A stretch of 64,000 nt of DNA from Azonexaceae bacterium (GTDB lineage Bacteria; Pseudomonadota; Gammaproteobacteria; Burkholderiales; Rhodocyclaceae): NCBI GenBank assembly GCA_013335535.1, contig JAAXVL010000014.1, positions 1 to 64,000 on the forward strand, read 5' to 3'. Under the pieces are notes generated by a model. The model made no database searches. It was not told where the DNA came from and was given only the letters and a program-made list of their open reading frames with translations. Of the stretch, positions 33,146 through 41,889 are shown one piece after another. The position numbers and the translations under genes are program-made. The stretch's first letter is position 1. Each line of letters begins with the position of its first letter.

Positions 33146-36100
33146 TCAATGCAAGGCCTTGGCCAAACGTGGATGCGTGGCCACGTAGTAATAAAGCGCC
33201 GGGAGCACGAACAGCGTCAGCGCGGTTGCGGAAATCAGACCGCCGATCACCACCAGCGCCAGCGGACGCTGGGTTTCGGATCCGATGCCATGCGACAGCG
33301 CCATCGGCAACAGGCCAAGCATGGCCAGCAGCGCCGTCATGAGCACGGTGCGCAAGCGCGACAGCGCCCCTTCGAAAACCGACTGGTAGGCGTCCCTGCC
33401 CTGCTGCTTGAGCTGGTTGATGTAGCTGACCATGACCACCCCGTTGAGCACGGCCTGCCCGAATAGGGCAATGAAGCCGATGGCTGCCGACACCGACAGC
33501 GGTATGCCGGAAATGAGCAAGGCGAAGATGCCGCCGATCAGCGCGAAGGGAATATTGCAGATGATAATCAGCGCATCCTTGAATGACTCGAAGGCATCAA
33601 ACAGCAGCACGAAGATGACGAGGATGGAGAGCGGCACGACCAGCATCAGGCGTTTCATGGCCCGCTCCTGATTCTCGAACTCGCCGGACCAGGCGATCGA
33701 ATAGCCCTGCGGCAACGTAATCTCCTTGGCGTGCGCCTGCATGTCGGCCACCACGCTACCCATGTCGCGATCGCGAATGAAGACGCCGATAGCGACGACA
33801 CGCTTGCCCGATTCACGCGCGATATTCATGGCGCCGCTGCCCATCTTGAAGTCGACGAGGCTGGACAGAGCTACCTGAGCGCCGGATGGCGTCGGGATCA
33901 GCAAATCCTTGAGCTGATCCAGTTGGCGCGATTTTTCGTCGAGGCGAACGACCACGCTGAAATGACGGTCGCCCTCCCACAACTCTGTAGCGGCCTTGCC
34001 GGCCAGCGCCGTCTCGACCACATCCTGCACATCCATGACATTGAGGCCGTAGCGAGCCGCTGCCGCGCGGTCGATCTCCAGCCGGTATTGCGGCAAATCG
34101 CCATCGCGGTCGATGAAGGCACGGACCACGCCCGGTACATTCCCGATCTTGTCGAGCAGCTGGTTGGCGTGCAGTTTCAGGGTCGACGTATCGTCGCCGA
34201 ACAGCTTGATGACAATCTGTCCGTCGATCTGCGAAATGGATTCGAGAATCTGGTCGCGCACCGGCTGGCTGAAGGTTGGCTCAACGCCTGGCACATCGTT
34301 GAGCTTGTCCTCCATTTCCCGGATCAGTTGTTCTTTGGTCACGCCCTTGCGCCATTGAGCATCCGGCTTCAGATCAACCAGCATCTCGGTCATGTTGATA
34401 TTTTTCGGATCGGTGCCATCCTCCGGACGCCCGCCTTTCGAAATCACGGCGTTCACCTCCGGGAAGTCGGCAATGATCCGGCGCAATTTGCGCAGTTCAC
34501 TCTTGGCTTCGTCGACTGACACCGAAGTCGGTAGGGTGATATTGATCCAGATCGACCCCTCGTTGAGTTCGGGCAAAAATTCGGTACCGAGTTGCGGCAC
34601 CAGTGCCGCAGTCAGCGCCAGCGCCCCCAGCGCGATGGCCAGTACGCGCCGGGCATTGGCCAGCACCCACTTCAAGGCGGGTTCGTACTTGTTCATGAAC
34701 CAGTGCATGAGGCGCGTTTCCTCGTGCGGCACGTGGTTCTTGAAGGCGACCTTCGAGAGGAAAGGCACCAGTGTCAAAGAGAGAATCAGCGAAGTGATCA
34801 GCGCAGCGACGACCGAATAGGCCATCGGCGCAAAGATCTTCCCCTCGTGCCGCTGCATCGTGAAGATCGGCAGATGCGCCACCATGATGATGACCATCGA
34901 GAACACGGTTGGCCTGCCGATTTCAATCACGGCCTCCTGAATGGTTCGTGATTGCGGTTTATGGCTGCCTTCGCGGTGGGCCTCACCCAGACGCCTGAAG
35001 ATGTTCTCAATGACGATCACCGCACCATCGACAATGATCCCGAAGTCCATCGCCCCAAGGGAAAGCAGGTTGGCCGGAATGCCGACGGCGGACAATCCCA
35101 TGAAAGTACCGAGCAGAGCCAGCGGGATGATCGAGGCGACAATGCCTGCCGCCCGAAAATCGGCCAGGAACAGGTAAAGAACAAGGGTCACCAGCAAAGC
35201 CCCCTCAAGCAGATTCATGAAGACTGTTTTCAGTGTCTTGCTGATCAGCCAGGACCGGTCATAGAAGGGAACGATCTTGACGCCCGGGGGCAAACCACCC
35301 GCATTCAGCAAATCGACCCGGGCTTTCAGCGCATCAAGCGCCATCGAGGGATTCTCGTCCTTGCGCAGCAAGACGATGCCGGAAACAACATCATCATGAT
35401 CGCCGCTTGCATCGCTGATCCCGACTATGCCCTGCTCCGGGACACGCGATTCGACCACCTCGGCAAGGTCGCGCACAAGCATCGGGCTTCCCTTGTTCTC
35501 GGCCACGACGACATGCCCGATATCGGCCGATGATTTGAGCAGGCCGATCGAGCGAATGAGGAACTGTTGCCGGCCCTGCGCCACCGAGCCGCCCCCGGCG
35601 TTGGCATTGGCCCGTTGCAGGGCATTGAACAACTGACCAATGGTCAGCTTGTAGTCGCGTAATTTGGCCAGATCGGGGTGCACCTCATACTGGCGAATCG
35701 GCCCGCCCAGCGAAACAACATCGGCAATACCAGGCACCTGCTTGATCTGACGGGATACGGTCCAGTCCTGAATGGCGCGCACTTCGCTCGGTTTCAAGCC
35801 GGGAGCTTCAAGGCGATAGCGGAAAATTTCGCCTGTCGCGGTGGCCGGCGGGGCAAGCTCAGGCTCTACGCCTGGCGGCAGATCAAGCCCGCGCAGGCGT
35901 TCCTCGACCAGTTGCCTGGCCATGAACAGGCTGGGTTTTTCGTCGAAGGTCACAACGATGAAGGAGAGCCCGAACTGCGTGTGCGAAAACATCCGGATCG
36001 AATTGGGCACACCGGAAAGTGCGATTTCGAGCGGGATGGTCACCTGCTTCTCGACCTCCTCCGGCGCACGGCCCGGGTACAGCGAAATGACCGTGACTTG

Positions 36101-36235
36101 GGTATCGGTTACATCGGGGAATGCTTCGATCGGGAGGGATCGAAATGCAGCAACGCCGACGCCGATGAACAGGACCAGTCCGAGAATAATGAACAGCGGT
36201 TCGTTGAGGGCGAATTTGACGATCCGCTTGATCAT
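33146..36235 (-). CDS. czcA: Heavy-metal efflux RND transporter, CzcA type
   Basis: 1029 residues with twelve transmembrane helices in the RND pattern. HME-RND markers: SLPIEAFPDVTDTQVTVI and GRAPEEVEKQVTIPLE near the N-terminus. The transmembrane-4 motif LGAMDFGIIVDGAVIVIEN (near residue 400) has the Asp residues used for proton coupling in Zn/Co/Cd exporters. It exports divalent metal across the envelope with the adaptor and outer-membrane genes upstream. The metal is not certain. Its ATG overlaps the adaptor stop (ATGA). Confidence 0.93.
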   Translation of the reverse strand: MIKRIVKFALNEPLFIILGLVLFIGVGVAAFRSLPIEAFPDVTDTQVTVISLYPGRAPEEVEKQVTIPLEIALSGVPNSIRMFSHTQFGLSFIVVTFDEKPSLFMARQLVEERLRGLDLPPGVEPELAPPATATGEIFRYRLEAPGLKPSEVRAIQDWTVSRQIKQVPGIADVVSLGGPIRQYEVHPDLAKLRDYKLTIGQLFNALQRANANAGGGSVAQGRQQFLIRSIGLLKSSADIGHVVVAENKGSPMLVRDLAEVVESRVPEQGIVGISDASGDHDDVVSGIVLLRKDENPSMALDALKARVDLLNAGGLPPGVKIVPFYDRSWLISKTLKTVFMNLLEGALLVTLVLYLFLADFRAAGIVASIIPLALLGTFMGLSAVGIPANLLSLGAMDFGIIVDGAVIVIENIFRRLGEAHREGSHKPQSRTIQEAVIEIGRPTVFSMVIIMVAHLPIFTMQRHEGKIFAPMAYSVVAALITSLILSLTLVPFLSKVAFKNHVPHEETRLMHWFMNKYEPALKWVLANARRVLAIALGALALTAALVPQLGTEFLPELNEGSIWINITLPTSVSVDEAKSELRKLRRIIADFPEVNAVISKGGRPEDGTDPKNINMTEMLVDLKPDAQWRKGVTKEQLIREMEDKLNDVPGVEPTFSQPVRDQILESISQIDGQIVIKLFGDDTSTLKLHANQLLDKIGNVPGVVRAFIDRDGDLPQYRLEIDRAAAARYGLNVMDVQDVVETALAGKAATELWEGDRHFSVVVRLDEKSRQLDQLKDLLIPTPSGAQVALSSLVDFKMGSGAMNIARESGKRVVAIGVFIRDRDMGSVVADMQAHAKEITLPQGYSIAWSGEFENQERAMKRLMLVVPLSILVIFVLLFDAFESFKDALIIICNIPFALIGGIFALLISGIPLSVSAAIGFIALFGQAVLNGVVMVSYINQLKQQGRDAYQSVFEGALSRLRTVLMTALLAMLGLLPMALSHGIGSETQRPLALVVIGGLISATALTLFVLPALYYYVATHPRLAKALH

Positions 36236-37356
36236 TTTGCGGCCTGACCTTCCGTGACAACCGGCTTGAAGAATTTGAGCAGGTGAAGATTGCCTTCGAT
36301 CACGACCTTGTCACCGTCCTGCACGCCTTCCAGCAGATCGACCCAGCCATCACGCTCGCTGCCGGCCAGAACCTGCTGGCGACGATAGCGCCCGGCAGAC
36401 TCCTCGACAAAGACAAAGCGCTTGTCGCCAAACAGGAAAACGGCAGCAGCCGGCGCCCGAAGTGCCTGGGTAGCTGGCAACTCGACCAGCGCATTGACGA
36501 ACATTTCGCCCTTGAGCCGGCGATCGGCATTCGGGACTTCGCCACGCACCTTGATCGCTCGGCTGGCCGGATCGACAAAATCGGCGACATGGCGAATTAC
36601 CCCCTTGAACCGCTCTCCCGGGTATTGCCTGGATTCAATCAACAGAGGCTGCCCCGTCTTCACATGCGCCAGGTCTGCCTCACCTGCATCAATCTGTATC
36701 CACAGGCTGGCGGGATCGGTAATCACAAACAGCGGGGGTGCAGCCTGATCCGGTCGAAATTCCATGCCCGGATTGAGATTGCGCTCGACGACGACACCGG
36801 CCAGCGGGCTGCGCACTACGTAGGAACCATCCCCCTCTCCACCCAGTCCCGCAAGGCGCCGACTGGCTCGCTCGGCCTCGGCCTTCGCCGAGACAGCGGC
36901 AGCCTCGGCCAGCTGCCAATCCTTTTCGGCAAGCACCCCGGCTTCGCGCAACAGGCGACTGCGCTCCAGCGCCTGCGTCGCCACCTGCGCATCGGCCCTG
37001 GCTTTACGGGCATCGGCCAGCGCCTGGCCGTAATCCGGCGAACTCAGGATGGCAAGCGGCTGTTTGATTTTGACCGGATTTCCGACGTCCACCGCAATAC
37101 GCTGGACTCGCCCACCGAGTTGCGGGAAAACGCGAACCGTTTTTTCCTCATTCCACACCAGTCTTCCAGGCAAACGAAGCATCCCGCCCTTGTCACGCTC
37201 GACGGCCGCCACCTTGAGAAAGGTCGCCTTATCCGGCTCTGACAGAATGGCTCGTTCACCATCAATCCTGATCGCTGCCTCCTTGGTCGCTTCGGGCTCG
37301 GCAGAACAGCCGGCGAGGGCCAGCAGGATGATCGAGAGAGAGAGAATGTGCTTCAT
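36232..37356 (-). CDS. czcB: RND efflux periplasmic adaptor lipoprotein, CzcB type
   Basis: 374 residues. The signal ends LALAGC (Cys17), so it is a lipoprotein. Adaptor layout: barrel-sandwich hybrid with GRVQRIAVDVGNPVKIKQPLAIL, coiled-coil hairpin with Ala/Arg-rich helices (about 110-170), SPLAGVVVERNLNPGMEF, beta-barrel and membrane-proximal domain (VRGEVPNADRRLKGEMFV). It bridges CzcA and CzcC. Both ends overlap neighbours by four bases. Confidence 0.92.
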   Translation of the reverse strand: MKHILSLSIILLALAGCSAEPEATKEAAIRIDGERAILSEPDKATFLKVAAVERDKGGMLRLPGRLVWNEEKTVRVFPQLGGRVQRIAVDVGNPVKIKQPLAILSSPDYGQALADARKARADAQVATQALERSRLLREAGVLAEKDWQLAEAAAVSAKAEAERASRRLAGLGGEGDGSYVVRSPLAGVVVERNLNPGMEFRPDQAAPPLFVITDPASLWIQIDAGEADLAHVKTGQPLLIESRQYPGERFKGVIRHVADFVDPASRAIKVRGEVPNADRRLKGEMFVNALVELPATQALRAPAAAVFLFGDKRFVFVEESAGRYRRQQVLAGSERDGWVDLLEGVQDGDKVVIEGNLHLLKFFKPVVTEGQAAK

Positions 37357-38594
37357 TTTGTTTTCCTGAATTCAGCCTGAATCTGCCAGTCCGACAATGC
37401 CTTGGCATAATCGGCGCGCGCACTGGCTGCCTCGATCTGTATCTGCCGCTGAGTGCGCCGGGCATCCAGCAAATCCATGAGGCTCATTGCCCCCTTGCTG
37501 TAGGCCAGTTCGGCCGCGCCAGCGACCTTTTCGGCGTCAGCCAGCAGCCCGCCTTCGAAACGCTTGTATCTGTCCCGAGCCGAAAGCAGCGCATTCCGTG
37601 CCTGGGCAACCTGCCCGGCCACCTGTGCCTGCTGCTGCTCGAGCTGAAGGCGGGCCAGATTGAGATCGGCTTCTGCTCTTTCAATGTCGCCCTCGTACTC
37701 GTGCCAGACAAACAAGGGAACACTGATGCCAAACCCCACGCTGTCCGTCGGCGCATTCTGCAAATTGCGCTCGTACTGGAAGCCAAGCGTCACATCGCGG
37801 CGTTTTTTTGCCTTGGCAAGATCGCGATCGGCCACAGCGGCATCCAGCCTTTTCCGTGCAGCGTCGAGATCGGGGCGCTCAGCCAGTGGCGCCTGATCAA
37901 GGGCTTGCTCTTCCAGCATGGGCCAGTCGTCGGTAGCCACCAAATGGCGGGCATCGGCCTCCCGGCCGATCAGATAGGCCAGCGCCACTTGCGCCTGCTC
38001 CAGCTCGGTCACGGCCTGCCTAGCGTCGCTCTCGGCCCGGGCGCTATCAATTTGCAGACGCGAGAGATCCACCGGAGCGATGTCGCCTGCCTTCAGGCGA
38101 AGCCGCCCGGCATCAACCGTCTTTGCATATAAAACTGCGGTATCGCGAGCCAGCATCAATTTTTGCTGCGCCAGGCGCAGGTTGTAATAGGCATAGCGCA
38201 GGACACCAATCTGCTGCCTGGCCACATCATCCATCTCGAAACGGGCGGCATCGAGTCGGGACTCTGCGCCTTTGACTCTCAGGTCACGCTTCCCGCCTCG
38301 CTCGATCAGTTGATCGATACGAAACTGGCTGTCCATTTTCTTGTCCTTCAGGCTGCCGGCACCAAAACCGGACCATGGACTGATCGACAGCACGTTAAGC
38401 GACACATCAGGATTGGGTCTTTGTCCGGCCACCCTGACATCGGCTGCCGCCCCCGCCACGACAGCCTGGGCCAGGTGAAGCTCTCGGCTGTTTTGCCGCC
38501 ACAGCGCCTCACTCTCCTTCAAGCCAAGCGCCATCTGCCCCTGCGCAAAAGACATCAGGGGAAGCAGAAATACTAAATACAGTGAGCGTCGCAT
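37353..38594 (-). CDS. czcC: Outer-membrane efflux protein, CzcC/TolC type
   Basis: 413 residues with a signal peptide ending at about residue 17-19. It has two OEP repeats: Leu/Ala-rich long helices with RIDQLIERGGKRDLRVKGAE and ISVPLFVWHEYEGDIERAEADL. It forms the trimeric outer-membrane channel for the CzcBA pump and is the first gene of the operon. It is divergent from a two-component system 64 bases away, the usual arrangement for metal-responsive control. Confidence 0.9.
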   Translation of the reverse strand: MRRSLYLVFLLPLMSFAQGQMALGLKESEALWRQNSRELHLAQAVVAGAAADVRVAGQRPNPDVSLNVLSISPWSGFGAGSLKDKKMDSQFRIDQLIERGGKRDLRVKGAESRLDAARFEMDDVARQQIGVLRYAYYNLRLAQQKLMLARDTAVLYAKTVDAGRLRLKAGDIAPVDLSRLQIDSARAESDARQAVTELEQAQVALAYLIGREADARHLVATDDWPMLEEQALDQAPLAERPDLDAARKRLDAAVADRDLAKAKKRRDVTLGFQYERNLQNAPTDSVGFGISVPLFVWHEYEGDIERAEADLNLARLQLEQQQAQVAGQVAQARNALLSARDRYKRFEGGLLADAEKVAGAAELAYSKGAMSLMDLLDARRTQRQIQIEAASARADYAKALSDWQIQAEFRKTK

Positions 38595-38658
38595 TGTTCG
38601 AAGACTTTAAGAGGAGTGCTATCTTAGGAAGTTAGCCTGACCACTCACTGACACACCA
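38595..38658. promoter_or_regulatory. Divergent control region of the czcCBA and two-component genes
   Basis: 64 bases shared by both promoters. It holds direct-repeat-like elements CTTTAAG (38604-38610), CTTAGG and GTTAG, spaced like half-sites of OmpR-family regulators. The response regulator probably binds here; exact sites are uncertain. Confidence 0.35.
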
Positions 38659-39348
38659 ATGCATATACTGCTCGCCGAAGATGACGCCCTGCTGGCTGAC
38701 GGCCTTGCCCGTTCCCTGCGCCAGTCGGGTTATCTCGTCGATATCGCAAGCGATGGCGCCGGGGCAGACCGGCAACTCGAAAACGGCACATTCGATCTGG
38801 CCATTCTGGACCTTGGCCTGCCATTTCTGGACGGTAGCGATGTGCTGCAAAGGCTGCGCAACCGGAAGCAGGCGATCCCCGTTCTTATTCTGTCAGCAAG
38901 AATCGAGTTGGAGGAGCGCGTTCGCCTGCTCAACCTCGGCGCCGACGACTATGTCGTCAAGCCGGTGGCACTGGAAGAACTTGAAGCCCGTGTCCGGGCG
39001 CTGATACGCCGCGCGCAGCCAAACTCCGAGCCACTCGTCGTCATCGGCAGACTGACACTCGACCTCACGGGCAAGCGCGCCTGGGTCGACCAACACGTGC
39101 TGGAACTGAATGCACGGGAATGGGCGGCGCTGGAGTTTCTCGCCGGACGGGTCAATCGCATCGTCAGCAAGGAGCAGATCGCTCAGGCACTGTATAGCTG
39201 GGACGAGGAAATCACCCCCAACGCCATCGAAAAACTCATCTCCCGCTTTCGTCTGAAACTCGAACCAGCCGGCATAACGATTCGCACAGTACGCGGGCTG
39301 GGCTATTTTCTGGAAAAACCAGTCGAAGATGATCGTGAAACCAGCTAG
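38659..39348 (+). CDS. OmpR/PhoB-family response regulator
   Basis: 229 residues. The receiver has acidic DD at 8-9, phospho-acceptor Asp51 in LAILDLGLPFLDG and LSARIELEERVRLLNLGADDYVVKPV. The winged-helix DNA-binding domain (about 135-220) ends in TIRTVRGLGYFLE. It resembles QseB/TctD/PmrA regulators. The kinase gene overlaps its 3' end by 20 bases, and the metal-efflux operon is divergent, suggesting metal-responsive control of czcCBA. Confidence 0.92.
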   Translation: MHILLAEDDALLADGLARSLRQSGYLVDIASDGAGADRQLENGTFDLAILDLGLPFLDGSDVLQRLRNRKQAIPVLILSARIELEERVRLLNLGADDYVVKPVALEELEARVRALIRRAQPNSEPLVVIGRLTLDLTGKRAWVDQHVLELNAREWAALEFLAGRVNRIVSKEQIAQALYSWDEEITPNAIEKLISRFRLKLEPAGITIRTVRGLGYFLEKPVEDDRETS

Positions 39349-40696
39349 CCTCCGCCTCCAGTTGCTCCGCCGACTACTGCCGGCGATGCTTGTCCTGTTG
39401 TTATGCGGAGCGGGGACTGCATATTGGGTGGCCTGGCATAGCGCAACAAAGGCTTATGACCGTGCCCTGTTCGATACAACGCTGGCGATTGCCGACCAAC
39501 TGAAGATGAGCGGAGACAAGCCGCTGCTTCCATTGACACCGCAGGCCCGGGCAGTATTGCTGCGCGACAATTACGACCAAGTTTACTATGCGGTTCGGGG
39601 ACCGGATGGCGAACTTGTTGATGGCGAAGCCGGCCTGCAGCTACCCGTCTCGGTACACCATCGTCTCCCCGGTGGAGAGCGTCACTATTATTTCGACGGC
39701 TACGTCAATGACAAGCCCATCCGCATTGCAGCTCTTGAAACCGAAGTATCCGAACGGGTTTTCACCATTCTGTCCGGAGAAACGCTGGTCAAGCGCAATG
39801 CACTGGTACGCGAGATTCTCCTTGGGATGTTGCTGCCCGAACTGCTCCTGACCATCGCCAGCATCAGCGTCGTATGGTTTGGTATCAGCTCGGGACTGAT
39901 GCCCCTGTCAAAGCTGCGCACCGAACTGGCCGAGCGTTCTCATGCAGATCTCAGCCCGATCCAGGTCGACGTCCCGGATGAACTGCAACCAGTAATCGTC
40001 GAAATAAATGAATTACTGAATCGACTCGATCATTCGCTGTCCAGTCAGCGCAACTTCGTTTCCGATGCAGCCCATCAGCTGCGTAACCCGATTGCCGCCT
40101 TGCAGGCACAAGTCGAAGCCGTGGCCAGCGAATCCCCGCACGACAAACAGAAATTTGGCGGGCTTTTAGCGGCCACCCAGCGCCTTTCACACCTCATCGA
40201 CCAAATGCTGGCACTGGCGCGTGCCGAACCCTCACCGGCGCAAACATATTCAAAAATATCGCTGACCGAGCTGGTAGGCGTAGTGGCGGAAACCTGGTTA
40301 CCAAAGGCGATTCAACAACAAATTGACCTCGGCTTCGAGTTGTCCCCGACCCTCGTTTCCGGAAATAGCCTTTTATTGCAAGAACTACTGGGCAATTTGC
40401 TCGACAACGCCATACGCCATACCCCGCCAGATGGCTCCATCACCGTAAGCTGCGGACAAAACGAGATGGGCGCATGGCTGACCGTCGAAGACAGCGGAGA
40501 GGGAATCCCTGAAATCGAATGGGAGTCGGTATTTGAACGGTTCTACCAGCTTCCGCGGGGTTTACGTGAAGGCAATGGCCTTGGCCTCGCGATAGTCCGG
40601 TCGATTGCCCGGCAGCACGGCGGAGAAGTCCTTGCCGGACAATCGCCCAAACTGGGTGGCGCCATGTTCAAGGTCACCTTGAATTATTCACATTGA
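39329..40696 (+). CDS. Two-component sensor histidine kinase (TctE/QseC type)
   Basis: 455 residues. Transmembrane helix 1 (about 14-36), periplasmic sensor of the 2CSK_N type (LRDNYDQVYYAVRGPDGELV), transmembrane helix 2 (about 165-190), HAMP-like linker. The dimerisation box is SDAAHQLRNPIAALQAQVEA with the phospho-His near 249. The ATPase domain has NLLDNAIRHTPP, DSGEGIP and GNGLGLAIVRSIA. No obvious metal-binding His/Cys cluster is seen in the sensor domain, so the signal is unknown. Confidence 0.92.
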   Translation: MIVKPASLRLQLLRRLLPAMLVLLLCGAGTAYWVAWHSATKAYDRALFDTTLAIADQLKMSGDKPLLPLTPQARAVLLRDNYDQVYYAVRGPDGELVDGEAGLQLPVSVHHRLPGGERHYYFDGYVNDKPIRIAALETEVSERVFTILSGETLVKRNALVREILLGMLLPELLLTIASISVVWFGISSGLMPLSKLRTELAERSHADLSPIQVDVPDELQPVIVEINELLNRLDHSLSSQRNFVSDAAHQLRNPIAALQAQVEAVASESPHDKQKFGGLLAATQRLSHLIDQMLALARAEPSPAQTYSKISLTELVGVVAETWLPKAIQQQIDLGFELSPTLVSGNSLLLQELLGNLLDNAIRHTPPDGSITVSCGQNEMGAWLTVEDSGEGIPEIEWESVFERFYQLPRGLREGNGLGLAIVRSIARQHGGEVLAGQSPKLGGAMFKVTLNYSH

Positions 40697-40829
40697 GCCC
40701 ACTGCAGGCATCGAAATATCACAACCGAAATCCGCACCCGTATCAGCAAAAACTGAAACTAGCGCAGATCAAGGTTGTCCGACACGCAAGCAGCAACAAT
40801 CGCCCGATCAACCATTTCCGGATACCCGC

Positions 40830-41303
40830 ATGAAGCGCCTGCTCTCCCTGCTTTTCGCCGCCAGTCTTGTCTTTCCGGCGCTTGCCGAGGTCCAGAGTTA
40901 CGACCACCCGATCCACGATGCGGCACGGGCGGGCAGTGGCGACGATGTGCGCCGCCTTCTCAAGGCCGATCCGAAACAGCGAGAGGCGCGCACTGCACAA
41001 GGCTCGACGCCCCTGCATCTGGCCGCCACCAACCCGGACACGAGCGCCATGCAGGCGCTGATCGTCGCCGGCGCCAATGTCATGGCCCGCGACAACGACG
41101 GCGCTACGCCGCTGCACATGGCCGCCTATTCGAGCCGGGCCAAAAACGTACAAATACTGCTTGAAGCCGGTGCCGACCCCGTTGCCAAGACTGACAACGG
41201 TCGCGACCCCGGTTCGATGGCGCGCAAGGTCAAGGCCGACGAAGCGGCCGGCGTTCTTTCGCTGTGGGTACTCAAAGGTTGCAAGGCCGGCAAGCCATGC
41301 TGA
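40830..41303 (+). CDS. Secreted ankyrin-repeat protein
   Basis: 157 residues with a signal peptide (about 1-19, ending ALA). Three ankyrin units: HPIHDAARAGSGDDVRRLL, TPLHLAATNPDTSAMQALI, TPLHMAAYSSRAKNVQILLEAGADP. It ends with a Cys-containing KGCKAGKPC tail. It is probably periplasmic. The next gene starts inside its final codons (ATGCTGA), so the two are coupled. Confidence 0.85.
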   Translation: MKRLLSLLFAASLVFPALAEVQSYDHPIHDAARAGSGDDVRRLLKADPKQREARTAQGSTPLHLAATNPDTSAMQALIVAGANVMARDNDGATPLHMAAYSSRAKNVQILLEAGADPVAKTDNGRDPGSMARKVKADEAAGVLSLWVLKGCKAGKPC

Positions 41304-41794
41304 AGGCCATTCCCTTGCTGCTCGCCATACTGGCGGGTAGTGCCGGCGCCGAATCGACAGCGCAGCTGCCTTCCGTCGAAGTATTCACCCCGACGGTCTG
41401 CCTGACCTGCATTGAGTGGGCTGAACACCTGCGCCAGAACGGCTTTCCGGTCAAAGTGACGCCGATGGCTGACATGGATGCGCTGAAACGCCGGCTGAAG
41501 GTGCCAGTGGACATGGAATCGGTGCCCAGCGCGCTAGTCGCCGGCTATTTCATCGAAGGCCATGTACCGGCCGAGGATATCAAGCTCTTGCTGAGCGAGA
41601 AGCCGCGAGCTCTTGGCCTGGCCGTTCCCGGCCTGCCACAGGGTGCGCCCGGCCGCGAATTTTCGAATCCGACCTGCGAAACGGCGTGCACGATGCTCGA
41701 CAAGGAAGGGGTCGAACAGACCGTCCGCCGCGAATTTTTCGAGACTTTTCTCGTCGACCGCAAGGGCCGCTCATCCCGCTTCGCCCGCCACTGA
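41297..41794 (+). CDS. DUF411-like periplasmic CxxC protein
   Basis: 165 residues from the ATG at 41297; a signal peptide ends near residue 18 (GSAGA). The body follows the DUF411 pattern, often linked to metal resistance: a strand ending TPTVCLTCIEWAEHLRQNGF, VPSALVAGYFIEGHVPAEDI and LAVPGLPQGAPG. The usual CGCC is reduced to CLTC. A second Cys pair lies in NPTCETACTML. It could carry copper or act as a redox or metal-binding protein next to the metal-efflux region. Confidence 0.78.
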   Translation: MLKAIPLLLAILAGSAGAESTAQLPSVEVFTPTVCLTCIEWAEHLRQNGFPVKVTPMADMDALKRRLKVPVDMESVPSALVAGYFIEGHVPAEDIKLLLSEKPRALGLAVPGLPQGAPGREFSNPTCETACTMLDKEGVEQTVRREFFETFLVDRKGRSSRFARH

Positions 41795-41889
41795 GGGGCA
41801 CCAGATCGGACGGCCCGCCACCAAACGCTCCGGGAGTGCAATAATCTGCGTTTTGTAAATGCGCTTATCCAACTTCCGGTTGTATCGAC

